Source: Ceratopteris richardii (lineage: Eukaryota; Streptophyta; Polypodiopsida; Polypodiales; Pteridaceae). Taken from it: DNA of 64,000 nucleotides. The translations under genes were made by a program, and so were the position numbers. Under the pieces are notes generated by a model, which saw only the letters and a list, made by a program, of their open reading frames with translations, was not told the DNA's origin and did not search any database. Below, piece after piece: positions 52,446-64,000 of this stretch (its first letter is position 1; each line of letters starts with the position of its first letter). The stretch lies in the NCBI GenBank assembly GCA_020310875.1, contig CM035416.1:4436594-4500593 (forward strand). The letters run 5' to 3'.

Positions 52446-53502
52446 TATTGGAGAAACAATCACTAATTGGACATATATTTGAAGGTCAAATCTTAGGAAG
52501 AAAACCACATGCCTATGTGAAGGGACAAATTCACAAGTGTATTATATTTGTAAAATTAGTTCACTTTACTTCTAGAAGTTTTTTTAAAAATCACGAGAAT
52601 AAGAAAATCTATATAAGTTAGTTAGTATCAACTGACGCGATGTGGAAGACAATGAGAGAGTGAGTTAGAACTCATTTTATATGACTGAGAATAGTCGGGC
52701 TTCTCTGCGTGAGAAAGCACCTGTGCATTTCTGAGGTTTCATAGTTATGGAAAGAGTTTATTAAACTTCTGTGTATAAGTCTTCTTCTTCCATCTCCAGA
52801 TTTTGTCTTGTGTGAAGTGATTTCAAAAGTTGAAGTTTTCCAAGCAAGTCGATGCCTGGCATCGAGTTTGTGTTGATAAGTCCTTGTTTTATTTTCTGAG
52901 TGTTATGTACTGCTATAACTTCTTGAAAAGATGATGTTTGTGGAGCAACTCGGTGCTTGGCATCGAGTTTCAGCATAAAGTCGATGTCTGGCATCGACTT
53001 CCCACATAAAAGTGGTCTTGCTCATGTCTTGTGTTCATAGGCTAATTCTGGTGCTAAAAAAGTGGCTGAAAAAGCTCAAAGTTGATGCCCGACATCGACT
53101 TTTGGTTGCAAGTCGATGCTAGGCATCAAATTTTCATTTTTAGACACTCAGAATTACTAAAGAAGGCAAAATTTCTAGTTTTGGCAAGTCATACATGGTC
53201 ATCTTGTGAAGGCCATAACTTGAGTTCTAGATATCCGTTTCTTGCATATGATAGCTTGTTGGAAAGCTCTACTCTTCTAGTTTTATCCACTAAAAGATCT
53301 TGGAGAAGTAATATTTGAGCTAGGAGAAATTAACAAAATACTGAAGGTATGTCATTTTAGTGATTGGAAAAATCTGAAGAAGTAAAGCTCTTGGTTTTGG
53401 CTATCATTTCTCAAAGTTTTGAGTGGCAATGAGTTAATGGTGACCATAGAGGTGTTCTAGTGTCACATTAATTCATTTCTTGTGGTGTTTTACACATCAA
53501 CA
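52446..53502 (+). repeat. Copia-E 3' LTR
   Basis: 1057 bp, same length as the 5' copy, with about 35-40 substitutions. It carries the same five palindrome positions, some degenerate. The right TSD TTCCC follows at 53503-53507. Confidence 0.96.
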
Positions 53503-54010
53503 TTCCCTATAGGGGCAAGCTCGAGTGAAGAGAAGAAACTACGCTGTGAGGTAATATGTTTGGTGGCTCCACTATCAAAGTACCAAACATTTGAGTCTAT
53601 TGCAGACATGCACTGCTCATGAGAAGACGGGTCAAAACTACAAATAGTAGTAAACGCCCATTCTTCTTCCTGCACAAGATTAGTAGACTCTGTTTTTCAT
53701 GTAGAGGCCTCTGCAACAACCATTCCAACCTCTTTCTTCTTTGCCTCTTTAGCAACCAATTTTGGATAGCTCTTTATGATATGATCATTTGCTTTATAGT
53801 ACTTGCAAAACAATTTCTGCTTTTCTGATTTCTTCTCATCTTTGTATTCCTTCTTCGAATGTGCAACATTTGCAGATTTTTGTTTGTTAGTAGATGAGCT
53901 CCATTTACCAGCTTTACCCTTCTGACTAGCTAGGAAAGGTTGATCTGCAACACACATAATAGACCTATTCTCCCTAGACTGATCTTCCTGCAGCAGAACA
54001 GAAAGGCAAC
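53503..54010 (-). pseudogene. Copia-D gag end and protease start
   Basis: Minus-strand continuation of Copia-D. The C-terminal gag has FCKYYKANDHIIKSYPKL, a CCHC knuckle in which the second and last Cys are Tyr. Protease starts WYFDSGATKHITSQRSFF with an intact DSGA and leads to LELAPIGN at the Copia-E edge. The N-terminal gag half and the 5' LTR are missing: at about 54000-54010 the sequence passes directly into Gypsy-2. Confidence 0.87.
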
Positions 54011-57000
54011 ATAACAAAAACTAATTCCTATGGCAAGGCATTCAGATTGCCTTTCATCATCAAATGAAGAGTAGAGGCAAAACTCTGATATGAGCGGCTG
54101 GATGTGACGTACATTGCGGAAAGTCTTTAACACTACTTGCATCATGTCCAGTATCTTGAGCATCATCTGCGCAATGACGTCATGCATGGGGTGGAGGCGT
54201 GGCATCCAATGTCTGATGGTAGCCATCATGTAAGCTACAGTAGTTGTGCCGGTTGGGGGTGCAATGGTGGGGTAATTGAGCCATTCTTTGCAATTGGCAT
54301 TGTTCTTAAATTTTATGGCAAATGCCTTCCATGATCTTTTGCGTTGCACTAGCCCGAAGCAATTGTTATACTTCAAGTGCATGGGCACGTGATCCCATGT
54401 TCGTAGCATCTCCAGATAGGTCTCCAGTAACTTTTGCCTGCAGGTGGGTTGGTATATGTTCCCTTTGTGGGCGTCCTCTCGAATATCCTCGGGTTCAAAT
54501 TGGGTAGCGAAAGTAGGGTACTTGTTGGTTTTGCGTTTGATCTTAGCGTTGTAGTCTGCCAACAGTACAAAGTAGGGCTTATACTGTAACTCTGAACTGG
54601 TTATCAATCGCCTAGGAGCCAAGTGCTTGAAATATTCCGATTGAAGTATGGTCTCCTCGATAGTTTTCATGGCCACCATCTGAGTTGAGATACGCTCCTC
54701 GTGAGTCACCCCCATCTCTTCTACCTGTTTCATCCATGCCGGAGGGGGTTCCTCATATGTGTCTTGTCCCTCGTCAGTGGTTGTGCCTCCTGGAAAAGGT
54801 TGAGGCTCATAAGTGTCTTCAAATGTTTCCTCCACTGGAATGGTGATGGCCTCCTCTTTTGTTGGTTGATCGGGTGGAGAGGGGGCTCGTTCATATTGTA
54901 ACAACTTAATCTTTAATTCTGCAACTTGTTGGCGTAGCTCAAGTACCTCGTTGGCCGTCGAAGATTCAGGCTCTGATGAAGTAGCAGCATTGACCATCTC
55001 TTTAAGTTCTGCCATATGTGGGGCGGGCATCGGTTGCCTCTGTAGCTCCTTCACTTGGTCGGCCAACTGATCATGTGCTTCTCAGAGATTTGCATAGTTT
55101 TCCAATATTTGTTGGATGCTTTCTGAGGGGATAGCTAGAAATTTGGCAGGATCGGTAGGTGCCCCTGGGGTGTTCTCAATGGCTGCTTCTAAATTCTCTT
55201 GATTCTGTTGTTGTAATCTTCTGTTCTCTTCTTGAGCAGCTGCTAAGTGGCGGCGAAGTAAGGCCATGTTTCTTTGTAGTCTAGCATTGTGGCCAGCTGA
55301 TCTCTGAGTTGTTCTTCAGTCGCCTTTCCCTTCTCTGTATATTTAGTTTCGAGCTCCACATGAGCTTGTTGGAGAGCGGTAACCTCATGTTGCAATGCAG
55401 TGTTACTCAGCTCCAAGGCATTGACACGTGCCTGAAGGTGAGCAGACAAATTGCAAAGCTCATTATTATTCTCTTCCAATAATCTATACTCCTGCTTAAG
55501 TTGTGTGGCAACTTCGAACATGGTGTCTAGTGCATGACTAAATGAGGTGGATGCAGGGGTAGAGGTGGAAGATGCAAGGGTTCGGGAAATGGGGAAGGGA
55601 AAAGTGGATGTTGTGCCTACAGTGATTGGAAATGGTGACGTGAGTGAAGTGAAATGTGATGATGTCGGAACAAACGTGGGGGTGGGTGGTCCTATGGATG
55701 GTGAAATGTCCATGGGATCGGTGTGTGTGAAGTGTGAATCGTGAATACGGGAATGGTGGGTGGTGTGTTAGTGGTGGGCATGAATGTGGGTGAGGTGTGA
55801 TGGGAAAGGGGATTTCTATTATAATCATCAAGTTGTTGCATCATATTTTACAAGGTTTGCCAAAAATGGAGGTAGGGTGGCTTGAGTTGGTTCTGAGGAG
55901 GTTAAGAGGGGTTCAATGGTTTGGGGTTGGGAAAGAGGAAATGTAGTGGTGAAGGGAAAACGGGTGCATTAATGTTTGGGTAGGGAGATGTGGCTGTCCA
56001 AGAGCTAGTTGATAAGATGGGTGACCTAATATGGTTTGATGGGTGGCGGGATGACCCATATGAGGTTCGGAAAATGGGCAAGCAATGATAGAGGTAGGGA
56101 TAGGTGAGGAGGGCAAAATGGTGGTGTGCGGCATAGGTTCCGTAAGGATGGCTGTGGGTTGTTCCGTGATGCTAGAAGCGAGGGGTCCGGTGGGTGGAGT
56201 GGGCGGTGATGGTGGAGAGGGTATCTGTGTGCTGTCCTCATGTGCATCAGTGTCAATGGGGCTGGTCATGTGCACATCTTCTTGAGTGGTAGTAGGGAGT
56301 GAGGTAGAGACTTCCATCTGAATCATTTTTCCCCTCCGTGGTCGCGTATCCAGCCTTCGTTGATCGTATTGAGGAGGGTTGCGATGTAACATGATCCGCA
56401 TAGCTTCTATAATCCCATATGTCTCAACTAAAAGGTTCAATGATTCAGCAAAGTGGGGGTCCGCGTTCTCTGCTTGAAGCATTTGATTCACCATCACTCT
56501 ATTTGCCTCTTCTGATAGCTTATGCCTCTTTTGTACTTGCTTGATCATTTTGTAGAGCCGTTTGAGTTGTGCAGTGTAAGCCGACGCTTCCTCCTCACTC
56601 TCCTCTGCTTCATTTCCCTGTGCTTCTTCTTGATCCTGTGTGCCTTCAGCATGAGTATGTTGTGTCTCATCTTCCCAATGTACTCTTCGTGCCTCCCCAT
56701 GTGGTCGTCCTCTCTGGGATGATGATCCAGGACCGTCGGTGTCTGAGAAGAGCTCACTCTCAGATAACTGTGCTGTTTGCAAAAATCTCTCAAAGTCGAA
56801 GGATGTATCCTCTCCCAATGCAGCCATGGATGCAAGCTCAACATCCGAGGGTAGTGGAGCGGCGGATGGAGTGGGTTGTACCACGCCCTCTGATTGTGTA
56901 CGTTGAAGATGGATCGTGAATGGGGCTACTTGTTCTTCTTCTCTAAGGGAAGCTTCTGTGGTTGCCTCACGAGGAATTAGAACCTGTGAAAGTGATCCAC

Positions 57001-57994
57001 GCATTCTTTTCATGGGTTGAACCCCTGATTTCCGCCCCTGGAAGAATTCCAACTGTGAGTACTTAAGGGCCCGTGCGATTGGCACATCATAGGCAAGGCA
57101 TCTGTAGATAATTCTTGTAATCGCACAGCAACCATTCAAAGTAGGCTTCCTCACGCCTCATTTGCGTGCTTCATATAACCGGGCAAGGATCCACCCTAGC
57201 ATTTTAATAGGTAAGCTCCCAGTCTCCGCAAGGTATAACCCATACCAGATCTTCTTATGAGGCTGTGTGAATCGGTCTTGCGCCGGAAATGCAAAATGTT
57301 GAAGACACATTTGCAATGGTATAGCAATGTTTGGGGTGAGGGCACACATTTCTTTCAACTTCTTGAGTTTATTGTTCTTCATAGACTCCGGTATCAAAGG
57401 ATCTCAATTGGAGGGTACATGGGTGCCATACATCCAAAGGGCCTCCCTGATTAAAGTGATGTTCAACTCAAACTTTTTCATTTCCTCCTGGTTTGATAGA
57501 GAGGGCACCAGGAATATGCCTGAATGATCTTTATCTCCTGTTGCCTTCAGAGTTGCAATCAAGTAATAGCACCTAAGGAAATCAAGTTTAGGCAGAGATG
57601 CACTAAAATAATCTTGCAATCCTGCTTTCTGCCAAATATCTTGAAGAGGAGCTACATTTTGCAATGCTTCAAATTCTCGTGAGAAGAACTGAAAGGTCCA
57701 CCAAACTCCTCCAAATTCCAACTTGGATTCCCAAATATGATCAGCATCTCCCAAATCTCCTGGCATCTCATTGAACCAATGGGAATGTCCTTTCACGCTT
57801 TCTGTTAGGCCACTCGGTGGATCCGAGATGGGAATTCTTCGCACATTCAGGAACTCTTCAGGCCTCGTTGTCAGTGGAGCCTCCATAGGCATGGTATCCC
57901 AATTGCTTTGAGTACTAGTGCCCGCCTGGGAGCTTGTTCCTACTGCTGCTGCCATGAGACTTCTGATGCTTATCTGCTCGAAGAAGAAAGGCAC
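54011..57994 (-). pseudogene. Gypsy-2 extra ORF (ORF-X)
   Basis: Counterpart of the 14606-11025 ORF. The N-terminal part (57994-57158) has HSHWFNEMPGD, PLQDIWQKAGLQDYF and PIKMLGWILARLYEARK. A Ser/Pro/Thr-rich part follows (57154-55538), then coiled coil (ALELSNTALQHEVTALQQAH, LLRRHLAAAQEENRRLQQQN), then the C-terminal domain (55066-54011: KEWLNYPTIAPP, YMMATIRHWMPRLHPMHD, LKTFRNVRH). Stops occur near 57404 and 57155, and the frame shifts near 55700 and 55260. Order and key residues match Gypsy-1 although the spelling is strongly diverged, which points to past selection on the protein. Confidence 0.83.
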
Positions 57995-58186
57995 ATTAGT
58001 GTTGCATAGGAAACATGATGTAATGGTGTTCCCTCCACAATACTAACATGACAATCCAAATGGTTAGTGGTTAGAGGTGAAGTGTTTGTGATAGATGTGA
58101 GTGGTGGTTAGTGGTTAGTGTCATCCTAGATGCATGCTTTGGATAAGCAATGTACTCAGAATGCACCTTCATCAGAGTGGATGGAT
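57995..58186 (-). other. Gypsy-2 spacer between pol tail and ORF-X
   Basis: Short non-coding spacer, position-equivalent to 14607-14890 in Gypsy-1. Nothing recognised. Confidence 0.5.
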
Positions 58187-59110
58187 TTACGAAATTGGGT
58201 CAGGGAGTTTGATACACGGTTTATGTCTCCAAACTTTGATAGAGGATTCGTAGCTCTTAGAGCTAATGACAGGTAAAGATTTATGAACTAGATTGTGCTG
58301 GATTTGGGACCTTTTGGGCACCCATTTCCAGACATGTCTAGGTTCGACTGAAGGTGTAGCAGTGAGAGGTGTTGGTATCTTCCTTGAGTTATTTGCCAAG
58401 GGTACTTGTGAGTGTTGATTTATGCTAGTGACTGGAGGTGAAGTTATTGGATCTGCTTCATGCCATGAGGTACTTCATAATGCCCCAATTGGTGCTCATG
58501 CTTCTTGATCATTGGTCTCCTCAGTGTCGTGTGTTGTTGAGCCTTCCCCTTTAGAATCTTCTTTGGAGCGAACAGAAATTCCTCATTGACTTTTGTACCT
58601 TCGGCGAGAGTGACAATCCTCTGCACCATAGAACTCTTGACAAGAACAACATTGTTATCTTCATGTGGATTCCTGGAGGGACCAGGAGTTGGTGCCTTTC
58701 CTAATGGTTTGAGCGCTTGATTTTCTAATTCAATCGTAAGATGGCTTTGGCCTGCCCAAGCCTGAAGAAGTCCACTTCTTAGGTTAAGATTGACTGCGTG
58801 ATCATAGATCCAATCTTGGCCCAAGACTAGAGGTTCGGTAAGATCCTAGTCTTCACATACTAACACTTTTGCTGACATTAGGACCTCTTGAATGTAGAGG
58901 GGAAGCTCCACCTCTCCCATGCAAGGGGTTTCAACACCTCCTAATCCTATTAGATATGCTTCTGGGGGTTCTACCTCCAATTGCAATTTTTGGTAGTACG
59001 AGAGCCGAACTGCACTAGTGGCTGCTCCTGAATCAATTAAAGCTCTCACGGTCCTTACACTCTCTCCTTGTCCTACTTCTAGGGTCACAAAGGTCACTTG
59101 AAGCTTCGCA
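58187..59110 (-). pseudogene. Gypsy-2 second protease-like domain and pol tail
   Basis: A frame change at about 59100-59033 separates this from integrase. RALIDSGAATSAVRL carries DSGA, then YLIGLGGVETPCMGEVELP, an in-frame TAG after VLVCED, and EPLVLGQDWIYDHAV. The tail follows and near 58320 has VWKWVPK, like the IWIPK motifs of Gypsy-1. Domain order and the DSGA...VLGQDWIY pair are the same in both elements, so the post-integrase protease was present in their common ancestor. Confidence 0.85.
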
Positions 59111-61081
59111 CATGGCTATGTGATAACCTAGAGCTTCATGAGCGTCAGTCATGGGTTGATCTCTACCTTGCCTTCTCAATTTCATTCGTCCAATGCGTTC
59201 TAAAGCTTTGGCCTGTGCTTCTTCTCGAATTCGCTTTTCCTCTTCCTTACGTTTCTTTGCAGTATTAAGTCGATTGAGCATTTCTTCAGTTAGGGGTTCT
59301 TGATATAGCTTGACTCTACATCCGCTTATGTAACTTGGTAGTACGTCACCTTCTAGAGTGGCTAGTTGTACTGCTCCACTTCTGGAGATCCTACTGATAA
59401 TCATTGGTCCATAGCCTCTTTTCTCTAACTTTCGTGCATGTTGCCTCAATGTGTAGACTAGGACTAGCTTTCTTGCTTTCAAGCCTTTATCCTTCACATG
59501 TGTATCAAAGTACGCCTTTTGCCTCTTCTTGGCTACATAGATTCCTGCTGCAGCTCTCAATCGTGTCTCACCTAAACATTCAAGATCAAAGATTCTAGAG
59601 GAGAGTTCATGGCCTGTCCAGTCATGCTCTTGTGCTACTTTTAATGTAGGTATCAAAAAGTCCAATGGTAGCACCGTATTCTGGCCAAACACCATCTGAA
59701 AGAGTGTGGCTTGGAGTACCGTTTTATAGGCAACTCGGTATGGCCAAACAACGTGGTGTAGCTGTTTGTCCCAATCAGAGCGTTTGTTATTCACCAATTT
59801 AGTCAACACATTGCATAGAATCTTATTTGTGCTCTCAGCCTGGCCATTAGGTTGAGGATGATAGGGGGCAGACTTTTTATGTACCACCAAGAATTCTTGT
59901 AGAAGGTTTTCTATGAATTCATTCAAGAAGTGTGTGCCTCTATCACTCACTAATTCTATTGGCAATCCGTATCTAGTGAGAACATTTTCAAATAGGAACT
60001 TTGCTGTTGTTTGAGCATCATTCTTCGTAGTGGCTTTCACTTCTACCCACTTGGTTAGATAGTCTGTGGCCACAATGATATACTCAGCATGTGAACCCTT
60101 AGCTGGGGGATTAATAGGACCAACAAAGTCTATTCCCCACTTAGAGAATGCACGTCCACCCATCATAGGTTTCAATGGCATCTCATCCTTGCGTATAGGA
60201 TACTGAGTCCGCTGACAAACCTCACACCTCTTCACGTAGGTGTGTGCATCCATGTGAAGGGTGGGCCACCAAAATCTTGCAAATAGTGTTGCCTTGATCA
60301 TCGGATCTGGACCAAAGTGTCCCCCTGCTACACCTCGGTGAGCAGTTTCTAATAGCTTGAGGTATTCGCTCTCATGGACACACAATCTTAGGTAACCATC
60401 TTTACCACGTTTGCATAAATTATCACCAATGATTGTGTAATCTAAGGCTTCTTGTTCCAAACTCCTTTGTCTAGTCAAAGTCATATCTTGAGGGAATGTT
60501 TTCGTCCTCAGAAAGGCTACTAATGGTTCACTCCAATCTGGTACTAAAGATATTCGATAAAGAGTAGGATGTTCCACTGGTGGTTTAGTGCGACAGATTG
60601 GGCATTCTTTGCACATTCTATGGACATCAACTTCCATAGTTGGCCAATGCACTCCTAGTTTCCTTAGTGTCTGTAGGGTTCGTTGTTTTGAGTGGTGTTG
60701 CTCTAATGCACCTACATGTGCTAATTGCAACCATTTAGCGTACTCGTCCTCTTCCACACAACAGGCTAATACTCCTTGATCAGTATGCTTGTACATACTT
60801 CCTGCCAAGATATGATACTTTTGAGCTTTTACTATCTCTCTATCTTTTGTGTGTATTACCGGGTGATTAGGGCCGTATGTCAATACTGGCACTAATGGCT
60901 TAGCCCACTGAGGTACAACTTCCAAATTAAACAAGTTAGCATCAGGTAAGTCATTTGACACTCCTTGTGGGGCCTCTCTTGATGTGAGCCTTGAGAGATG
61001 ATCTGCTCTCAGGTGGGTCTTGCCTTTCCTCACCACAACCTCAAAGTCGTATTCCATTAGTAAGAGGAACCATCTTACCAA
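59033..61081 (-). pseudogene. Gypsy-2 integrase region with duplicated HHCC
   Basis: Open for 682 codons, directly in frame with the RT part above but separated by TGA at 61096-61094 where Gypsy-1 has Cys. A first HHCC-like module (AHVGALEQHHS, then CPIC) and a canonical one (AHRGVAGGHF, then CEVC) are followed by the core KWGIDFVGPI, VSDRGTHFLNEF and NGQAESTNK (DDE), the GYGPMIISRI segment and a charged linker. The frame ends within the start of the second protease because of a frameshift. Confidence 0.92.
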
Positions 61082-61093
61082 TCTACCTGTATT

Positions 61094-63568
61094 TCATGGC
61101 TTGTTTACCAAGTACAACAGAGCTTGATGACCAGTAAAAGATTTAAACTTATTTGCAAGCAAATAGTGTCTAAACTTTTTAATTGCATATACCATGCCTA
61201 ACCCTTCTCGTTCAGTGGTGGTATAATTTCGTTCAGCTGCATTCAACTGTCTATTGGCATAGGCAATTGGAAGATCCATATTACCTTCACCTGTAGGTTG
61301 TGCTAGCACGCATCCAATTGCATAATTGGATGCATTTACATGGACATGGAATGGCTTATTCCAATCTGGTGTGGTCAAGATTGGTGCTGAACACAATCTC
61401 CGTTTGAGCTCCTTGAAAGAGTTCTCACATTCATCAGTCCACTCAAAGTTAGTAAGAAGGGCATACAGAGGCTTTGCAATGACGGCATACATGTGAATGA
61501 ACCAACGGTAGTAACCACAATGCCCCATGAAGGCTTGTACTTCCTTGACATTCTTTGGCCTAGGTAGTTCTGCAATGGCTCTCACTTTCTCCTCATCCGT
61601 GGATATGCCATTTTTAGACACTATGTGTCCTAGAATTTTGCCTTGCCTGACCATGAAAACACACTTTTCTAGGTTCAGGCAGACTTGATATTCTCTACAT
61701 TTGTCAAAGATTTGTCTGAGTTCAGGTATATGGGTCTGTCTAATGTTGGAATGAGCGCAAAGATCATCAACATAGACTTCCAAATTTTTCCTCAAGAATT
61801 CTTTGAATACATGGCACATCAGTCTTTGGAAGTTAGCGGGTGCATTGGTAAGCCCAAATGGCATTACCCGAAAAGCAAATATGCCCCACTCCGTGGCAAA
61901 AGCCGTCTTATGCTGATCTTCTGGTGCAATGGCTACCTTATTGTAGCCAGAGAACCCATCCAGGAAGCTGTACACTTCCTTGCCTGCTACCCTTTCTAAT
62001 AGATGCTCAGTGATAGGAAGCGGATAGCTATCTCTGATAGTGGCTGCGTTAACCTTCTTCAAGTTAATGCATACACATAATTTGCCATTCTTTTTGGGCA
62101 CCACTACAATGGGGGATACCCATTTAGTGTGCTCAATTTCATAGATAAATCCAGCTTCAACCAAGCGATCTATCTCTTCTTTAATCTTGGCAGCATAGTT
62201 ATCATTGTATGTGTATGGTTTTTGTTTAGAGGACCTGGCCTCTGAGGTCATGGGGATCGTGTGTGAGCATATGTCAGGGTCTACACCTTTCAGGTCCTTG
62301 TAGCTCCAAGCGAATACATCTCTGTACTCTCTTAGCAAAGCTATCAACTCTTGCTCTTCTTCTTCACTCAGGTCATGCCCTATGTAAGTGCATCTTTCTT
62401 CTCCCTCTTCTATGGCTACAACTATTTTCTTGGTAGTTTCCTTGCTATCATAGGCCTCTCCTGCTTGGGCTTCACGTTTAGGCATTCTTATCATGACTCT
62501 CCTATCATCTATCTCATATTTTTTAAAGTTTTTAGGGACCTCAAACAAGGATTCTTCTTCCTCTGGAGTGACTTCCTTCTTCCTTTTTTTCTTTCGTTCA
62601 CTCTTAGTGGTCACTTGTGTGGCTAATCTCACAGGGTGAACTTTTACCTCATAGAAGTATTCTTCATCTGATGCAAAAGGTGGGTCCATAATGATTGACT
62701 CTAGATCAGAGTCACTTGCATCCTCAAATGCATCAGGGCTAGGTTCGCATTCTTCTAAAATTGAGTCCCCCATGATTGGTTCTATTGAAAAGACTGAAAT
62801 GTCATAACCATCCTCATCACAGTGGGGTTTCCATTGTTCTTCATTGATGGCTACATCCATTGTTGCTAAAATTTCTGCCCAGCTGTGAGGTTCAAATTCT
62901 TCGTCAGGAAATACTACAGGTGTGTAGGCTGGGTCTTGAGTTGATCTATGAGTATCCTTAGCACCTACTTCTCTTGCTTTTTCTCTCTTCTCTTCTTCTA
63001 CTGCCACCTTGCACATCCATAGGTGTGTGTCTTCATGCATCCATGAGGATCCTGATCCTATGGACTGCACTGACTCTGTGTCATCCTTGGCTCTATGGAT
63101 GGGATTCCATTGAATAGGCGGTACATCTCTATGCGAGTAATCCTTGAGATTGACTTTGGTTGTAACACCTAGATGTTGCAAATACAAGGAATTGGTTCCC
63201 CAATCCTGTACCACTTGCAATTGCTGCATAAATGGCCTTCCCAAAATCATCTCGTAGGCTTGGTTTTTGCTAAAGTCGCATATAGCAAAAGTGTGCTCGA
63301 ACTCAACACCACATGTAGTGAGAGTTATTCCTTCTAGCAATCCTAAGGGCCTCTCAATATGACCATCTGCCATTTGCAATTTCATTCTCGTCGGCTTGAG
63401 TGCTGGCTTGCCCCAACGCTTCCATAGGGAAGTGGTAGCAATTGCAACTCCTGCACCTGAGTCTAAAATTGCTTTGGTTGTGTCTTCCTGATGGGTAACT
63501 GGGAGATAGGTATTTCCTTCTTCTCCTTCACTCATATCTCCTATCTTATCCAATGGTATTTCTGGCAC
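61094..63568 (-). pseudogene. Gypsy-2 protease 1, reverse transcriptase and RNase H
   Basis: Open for 824 codons. Protease 1 at residues 20-130 (KAILDSGAGVAIAT, EMILGRPFMQQL). An acidic linker follows, then [78 protein letters not shown] and YVDDL (about 61774-61760). RNase H has FHVHVNASNYAIGC, where the first catalytic Asp of VDAS is Asn, and ERNYTTTEREGLGMVYA. The FAWSYxDLKGxDP and FLDGFSGYN spelling is typical of the Athila/Tat branch. It ends at a TGA after LVNKP. Confidence 0.93.
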
Positions 63569-64000
63569 TGTTCTATGTGATCCTACCTAGGAACACGATT
63601 TCACTATGTTTGGCACTTGTTTGGCTATGTGTTTCCACACTTCTGGTTTAACTTTGAGTAGCTGCACTTTAGTGTTCTTTACTACCTCTGTATTCCTAGG
63701 TATGACCGAATCTTCGTTTCTTATCATGACTGGGTGCTCTCATGCAAGTTGACTTGGTTTCCCATGGGCCTGTGAAATGGGGTAGTTCCTGTAAAGAATT
63801 AGACTCGAAGTCTAATCTCTCTTGAGATTGGGCGCTCTCCTGCTCTTCATAAATAGAAGGGATGTCCTATGGAAATTGATCATGTGCGTCATCCACAAGT
63901 TCAATGGGAGGAGGGGCTTCACTTTCCCTTGCCCACTTCTCTTCCTGAATCTCTCGCAAGAACTCTGGTGAATACCTATTCATAGAAGAAGAGGTATCTG
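63569..64000 (-). pseudogene. Gypsy-2 gag-protease spacer, runs off the window
   Basis: Degraded frame with KVQLLKVKPEVWK, resembling ELLKVKPHLKE in the matching part of Gypsy-1 (about 19740-19720). Stops present. The gag domain would lie beyond 64000. Confidence 0.55.

Larger units (their letters stand above)
36488..53502 (+). mobile_element. Copia-E, Ty1/copia element carrying DT-1
   Basis: Plus-strand element with two 1057-bp LTRs, an initiator tRNA-Met PBS, a PPT and a 5-bp TSD. Without the 10.46-kb DNA transposon inserted in RNase H it would be about 6.6 kb. I count roughly 35-40 LTR differences (about 3.5 percent), so it is older than Gypsy-1. Its polyprotein has two stops, one frameshift and the DT-1 insertion, so it is inactive. 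Its LTR starts TATTGG instead of the usual TGTTGG in both copies. Confidence 0.95.
54011..64000 (-). mobile_element. Gypsy-2, diverged relative of Gypsy-1, incomplete at both ends
   Basis: Minus strand, at least 10 kb. From high to low coordinates: gag-protease spacer, protease 1, complete RT and RNase H, duplicated HHCC, integrase, second protease-like domain, tail, extra ORF. Its 3' LTR and the end of the extra ORF are cut off at the Copia-D junction; its gag and 5' LTR lie beyond the window. It supplies the RT half missing in Gypsy-1. Stops and frameshifts make it inactive. Confidence 0.92.

Overview
The window is a stretch of transposable-element DNA from a land plant, most likely a vascular plant with a very large, repeat-packed genome (a gymnosperm or fern would fit, but the sequence does not prove it). 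Evidence is Ty1/copia and Ty3/gypsy polyproteins, primer-binding sites for tRNA-Asp and initiator tRNA-Met, an L1-type LINE with a zf-RVT tail, GT-AG introns and TATA boxes. I see no host cellular gene, tRNA, rRNA or CRISPR array.

Layout. 1-9.3 kb: decayed minus-strand relics (Copia-A, a gypsy integrase scrap, Copia-B carrying a truncated LINE insertion), then about 3 kb of AT-rich DNA with several hairpins. 9.3-33.1 kb: a minus-strand Copia-C relic split by two insertions. One is Gypsy-1 (9721-25705, minus strand, 894-bp LTRs, 5-bp TSD CATAC). The other is Gypsy-3 (26694-31611, plus strand, internally scrambled). 33.1-54.0 kb: a minus-strand Copia-D relic, split in its protease by Copia-E (36488-53502, plus strand, 1057-bp LTRs, TSD TTCCC). 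Copia-E is itself split in RNase H by a 10.46-kb DNA transposon, DT-1 (41682-52138). 54.0-64.0 kb: Gypsy-2, a minus-strand, diverged relative of Gypsy-1 that runs off the right edge.

Two systems stand out. (1) DT-1 has ~29-bp TIRs and an apparent 3-bp TSD. It carries a transposase-like gene of a family I cannot classify, a gene with a BAH-like stretch, an unknown gene, and a multi-exon gene that joins a histone H3 fold (N-terminus beginning MARTKKIARK, CENH3-like loop 1) to a Ulp1/C48 SUMO-protease domain. Ten 67-68-bp palindromes with near-constant arms and variable centres are scattered among these genes and seen nowhere else in the window. Together this looks like a mobile element with its own chromatin toolkit. 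(2) Gypsy-1 and Gypsy-2 define an Athila/Tat-like (OTA) lineage. It has a normal protease upstream of RT, a second retropepsin-like domain downstream of integrase, a duplicated HHCC zinc-binding module, and a further ~1,200-codon ORF before the 3' LTR. Gypsy-1 also has a leader packed with CGATAC/GTATCG hexamers.

Nearly all coding regions are broken by stops, frameshifts, deletions or nesting, so most are called pseudogenes. The longest intact frame is the 1,360-codon Gypsy-1 pol frame, which lacks the N-terminal half of RT. The H3-Ulp1 gene reads cleanly through three predicted introns apart from two stops in its N-terminal tail.
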